Positions 29,841 through 32,390 of a stretch of DNA of 32,390 nt are shown here, one piece after another. Source of the stretch: Cyclobacteriaceae bacterium (GTDB lineage Bacteria > Bacteroidota > Bacteroidia > Cytophagales > Cyclobacteriaceae). Within the stretch, counting starts at the first letter, position 1; every line of letters begins with the position of its first letter. The stretch lies in assembly GCA_025363495.1 (NCBI GenBank), contig JANYDR010000127.1, positions 1 to 32,390 on the forward strand, read 5' to 3'. The translations under genes and the position numbers were made by a program. The notes beneath the pieces were generated by a model, which was not told the DNA's origin, did no database searches, and was given only the letters and a program-made list of their open reading frames with translations.

Positions 29841-31229
29841 TTAGCGATTGCCAAGCCGGTTTAATGCCAAAACAAATTGCCTCTTAATGTTCGACTGATT
29901 TTGATGCCTTTGCTGCTTGATGACCCATCGGCCATTTACTATCGTTCCAAGGTTACTGCTTGAATCACCGGTGTAAACAATTGAAGAAAGAATATTTTTT
30001 TTCGAGGCGGTTGCGAATAAAGGAGCCGCGGCATCGACAATCACCGCGTCAAGTGGGCGACCTAATTCAAAATGATCTTTTCTATCCCTCATACCCATCG
30101 CTTTCCGCCCTGAAACGATCTCTTCATTGATCATATACTTCGCTGCATCTCCATCGAATGTATTTCTCTGGTTCGTGACCAGCCGCTGGCGATAATCAAT
30201 CATTCTGAATTCTTCCAGTGGATTCAATCCAATGTGACTGTCTGTACCAACAGACCAACGCCCACCTAGTCTGCAATATTCCTTCATTCTAAAAATACCA
30301 TCCCCGAGATTTCCTTCCGTCGATGGACATAAGACCACGTTTGCTTTCGATACCGCAAGTTCTTTTAGCTCCTGGTCGTTTAAATGAGTTGAATGAATAA
30401 GATGAAATCGCTCGTTCACAGGTAAATTTTCCAGCAGCCATTGCATCGGCCTTCTACCGCTGTACGCTAAACAATCTTCGATCTCCTTTTTTTGTTCAGC
30501 GACATGAATATGAAATGGCAATTCTTTTGAGGCTTGATTGAATGTTGTTACGATGTCTTTTAAATCTACTGCGCGCAATGAATGTACGCTTACGCCAAGT
30601 TGCGCGTCATTATAGTTCTTTATTACTCCTTTGGATGATTCCAAAAGTTTAAAATAATCGTCAATAGTTTTCGAAATAAATCTTTTCTGACGTGGTTGCG
30701 GGTCAAGACCAAAGCCACCTTTCTGGTAGAAGACTGGTACAAGTGTAATTTTTATGCCTGACGTTTTTGCAGCAGCCACCATTCTTTCTCCCATTTCAGC
30801 CAGATGGGCATAGGGTCTTCCATCCTTATCATGATGCAGGTAATGAAACTCCGCTACGTGAGTATATCCATGACGCAGCATTTCTGTATAAAGCATCGTG
30901 GCGATAGCTTCCGCATCCTCAGTACTCACCAGCAGTGCGCACTTATACATTTCCTCACGCCATGTCCAGAAATCATCTTCTATATTTGATCCGTGATTTT
31001 CAGCAAGTCCCGCCATCGCATATTGGAAAGCATGCGAGTGGGCATTTTGAAATCCAGGAAGAGCGTAGCCACCAACTGCTTCAATCGCAGAACCATCAGG
31101 ATGGGGTTTGTCAGATAGGTATTGAATACAACCTTTCTTATTGACACTCACGTACGCCGGTGAAAGCCAATCATCCTGCTGAAGAAGAGCATCAAAACGA
31201 AAATGCTTTAGTTGCTCATGCTCGATCAT
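29841..31229 (-). CDS. hutF: Formimidoylglutamate deiminase
   Basis: A 462-residue amidohydrolase-superfamily enzyme that converts N-formimidoyl-L-glutamate to N-formyl-L-glutamate and ammonia, fourth step of the five-step histidine degradation route. Zinc residues: His64 and His66 (NAHSHAFQ), His242 (FHIHVAEQ) and Asp330 (GTDSHIG); Glu245 and His282 (IHSTHL) complete the active site. DDFWTWREEMYK after the first motif is typical of the HutF group. The assignment is strengthened by the next-door hutG, which acts on its product. Its ATG overlaps the hutG stop by 4 bp (31226-31229), indicating translational coupling. Other amidohydrolases such as guanine deaminase are less likely because of context and length. 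Confidence 0.9.
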   Translation of the reverse strand: MIEHEQLKHFRFDALLQQDDWLSPAYVSVNKKGCIQYLSDKPHPDGSAIEAVGGYALPGFQNAHSHAFQYAMAGLAENHGSNIEDDFWTWREEMYKCALLVSTEDAEAIATMLYTEMLRHGYTHVAEFHYLHHDKDGRPYAHLAEMGERMVAAAKTSGIKITLVPVFYQKGGFGLDPQPRQKRFISKTIDDYFKLLESSKGVIKNYNDAQLGVSVHSLRAVDLKDIVTTFNQASKELPFHIHVAEQKKEIEDCLAYSGRRPMQWLLENLPVNERFHLIHSTHLNDQELKELAVSKANVVLCPSTEGNLGDGIFRMKEYCRLGGRWSVGTDSHIGLNPLEEFRMIDYRQRLVTNQRNTFDGDAAKYMINEEIVSGRKAMGMRDRKDHFELGRPLDAVIVDAAAPLFATASKKNILSSIVYTGDSSSNLGTIVNGRWVIKQQRHQNQSNIKRQFVLALNRLGNR

Positions 31230-32026
31230 AGTTGCTCAATAAGATTTTCAAAAACACTGCGAAGTACCTTTCTCATTTTTGTGCTCCTCTCCTTATCGTA
31301 TTGCTTCTCAGCGTCATTCATGTAATTCACCTTTGTCATCTCCAGTTGCAGAGCATGTTGATTTTCATTGGGCTGGCCAAAATGACGCGTGATATATCCA
31401 CCCTTGAAGGGATGATTATGATTTACCGAATAACTCCCTTGCTTTAAAGCATTAAATGTTGTCTCGATCAATTTCGCCGAAGCTGAAGTGCCATCAGCAT
31501 CACCCAGGATGAGATCAGGAAATTTCTCCTTTTGAATTGTTGGAACAACTTGTCGGATAGAATGACAGTCCCATAACAAGACCTTACCAAATTTATTTTT
31601 TAACTCCGCCAGCATTGATTCAATTTTGGCATGATAGGGATCATAATAAAGTTTTACTCTCCGACGAATTTCTTCCGGATCAATTTCTTTTCGATCATCC
31701 AGGTAAAGTGATTCTCCGACAAATGTTGTCGTTGGGCAAAGAGCCGTGATGATTCGACCATCCGTATAGAGTGGTTTACTTTGCGGATCTCGGTTGAGAT
31801 CAATTACCCATCGGCTGTAATGAGCTGCAATCATTGTGATACCCATCTCTGAAACAAAATCGTAGAGAGTATCAACAAACCAATCTGTGTCGTCAGGTGA
31901 AAGAGCCAGTACTGGCTTGTATTGCTCAATTAGTTCTTCCGGAAATGCAGTACCGCAATGAGGAACACTTAATAAAATAGGGACTTCAGAATTTTTGGCT
32001 GGGATGATCCTAAAAGGTTGATTCAT
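31226..32026 (-). CDS. hutG: N-formylglutamate amidohydrolase
   Basis: A 266-residue enzyme that hydrolyses N-formyl-L-glutamate to L-glutamate and formate, final step of the HutF-type histidine pathway. Conserved FGase segments are SVPHCGTAFP (20-29), DDTDWFVD (45-52), SRWVIDLNRDP (71-81) and LLWDCHSIRQ (about 149-158), which supply the metal and substrate ligands. It directly precedes hutF with a 4-bp overlap and follows the 86-residue gene after 29 bp. The other hut genes (hutH, hutU, hutI) are not in the window. ATG at 32024-32026 with no Shine-Dalgarno sequence. Confidence 0.93.
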   Translation of the reverse strand: MNQPFRIIPAKNSEVPILLSVPHCGTAFPEELIEQYKPVLALSPDDTDWFVDTLYDFVSEMGITMIAAHYSRWVIDLNRDPQSKPLYTDGRIITALCPTTTFVGESLYLDDRKEIDPEEIRRRVKLYYDPYHAKIESMLAELKNKFGKVLLWDCHSIRQVVPTIQKEKFPDLILGDADGTSASAKLIETTFNALKQGSYSVNHNHPFKGGYITRHFGQPNENQHALQLEMTKVNYMNDAEKQYDKERSTKMRKVLRSVFENLIEQL

Positions 32027-32055
32027 TATTGTTACTTAATCCTGAAATAAAGTCT

Positions 32056-32316
32056 TTAATGCTTGCCCCCTTCAGTCTCACATTTCCTCAATTGCTCTTT
32101 AAGAGAAGTCAATTCATTTTTCACTTTTGTAATTTCAATATCCTTTATCTCCCTATATTTTGCAGCTTCGATTCTCTGCCTTTCAGCCTCAATGCTTTGC
32201 GTGAAACTATAAATCATGAATATAACTGTGATGACTGCAGCAGCACCAAGAATGATTGAAGTTCTTCTCGCTTGCTTTAACGCTATTGCGTGCGGAATGT
32301 CCTTTTCCAAGCTCAT
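32056..32316 (-). CDS. Small single-pass membrane protein with coiled coil
   Basis: An 86-residue protein: basic N-terminus (about 1-18), one transmembrane helix (about 20-40, ILGAAAVITVIFMIYSF), and a charged helix (42-80, SIEAERQRIEAAKYREIKD and following) with coiled-coil spacing. Family unknown. Topology by charge suggests the N-terminus inside and the coiled coil outside, or the reverse if unconventional. Its ATG overlaps the stop of the gene upstream by 4 bp, and hutG begins 29 bp after its own stop, so it is in one transcript with the hut genes. Its role there is unknown. Confidence 0.7.
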   Translation of the reverse strand: MSLEKDIPHAIALKQARRTSIILGAAAVITVIFMIYSFTQSIEAERQRIEAAKYREIKDIEITKVKNELTSLKEQLRKCETEGGKH

Positions 32317-32390
32317 TTTTTCCTACTTGATTTTTTACTCTCTTCAAGTGCCCTTCTTGCTTTTATTGCGGTCGTTTCCTGTTGTAACTC
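32313..32390 (-). CDS. C-terminal end of an unknown protein (cut by the window)
   Basis: Twenty-five codons in one open frame end at TGA 32313-32315, inside the ATG of the next gene. The tail reads LEESKKSSRKK, strongly basic, preceded by a helix-forming stretch (QQETTAIKARRA). It is the first visible member of the same transcript as the 86-residue gene. Nothing can be said about its function; the start lies outside the window. Confidence 0.55.
   Translation of the reverse strand, partial: ELQQETTAIKARRALEESKKSSRKK

Noticed and set aside
1-32390. tRNA or rRNA genes
   Set aside because: No cloverleaf with TTC arm or conserved rRNA segment was seen by reading either strand; a tRNAscan run would be needed to exclude a divergent one.

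Overview
The window reads as a chromosome segment of a Bacteroidota bacterium, most likely of the Cytophagales or a close relative. The grounds are: a stand-alone FtsX-type permease of about 800 residues, an Oar-like TonB-dependent receptor with an N-terminal carboxypeptidase-regulatory domain, several secreted S9/M28/gamma-glutamyl peptidases, signal peptides ending in AQ, almost no Shine-Dalgarno sequences, and TAnnTTTG promoter boxes. The order is inferred from gene content, not proven.

Layout. 1-678 is the 3' part of a hydroxypyruvate isomerase-like TIM barrel. 707-5018 (minus) carries an FtsX permease, then a purine nucleoside phosphorylase followed by a secreted DUF4097-like protein that closes with a clear terminator. 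5288-7843 (plus) has a secreted gamma-glutamyltransferase and an unknown secreted protein, both embedded in short repeats. 8058-10557 (minus) looks like one operon: LOG-family protein, lytic transglycosylase, creatininase-family hydrolase. 10596-13341 holds a GH130-like lipoprotein, a TIGR01777 SDR protein and a secreted coiled-coil protein. 13342-14760 has no intact gene: it contains repeats, an 11-bp-period array of 13 units, a frameshifted pseudogene and long inverted repeats. 14776-20687 (minus) has the TonB receptor, a MoxR ATPase and a fused DEDDh exonuclease/GIY-YIG nuclease. 20688-21362 has no protein gene but holds what looks like domains V and VI of a group II intron. 21363-28234 (plus) has a holin-like membrane protein, an S9 peptidase, a BASS transporter, an acyltransferase and an M28 peptidase lipoprotein, separated by inverted or tandem repeats. 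28308-32390 (minus) has a metallo-beta-lactamase-fold lipoprotein, a small Cys-containing secreted protein, and an operon of two small proteins followed by N-formylglutamate amidohydrolase (hutG) and formimidoylglutamate deiminase (hutF).

How it works together. Several products fit amino-acid and peptide scavenging: S9 and M28 peptidases, gamma-glutamyltransferase, and the two last steps of the five-step histidine-to-glutamate route. Others concern the envelope: lytic transglycosylase, TonB receptor, acyltransferase, permease. No phage, plasmid or CRISPR region is visible.

The most unusual content is intergenic. At least five distinct word-like repeat families sit directly after plus-strand stop codons, and in three cases the stop codon is part of the repeat. 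With the 11-bp array and the group II intron remnant these are the best candidates for follow-up. Among proteins, the exonuclease/GIY-YIG fusion with a UvrC-like four-cysteine motif and the purine nucleoside phosphorylase with Asp at the base-specificity position deserve attention.
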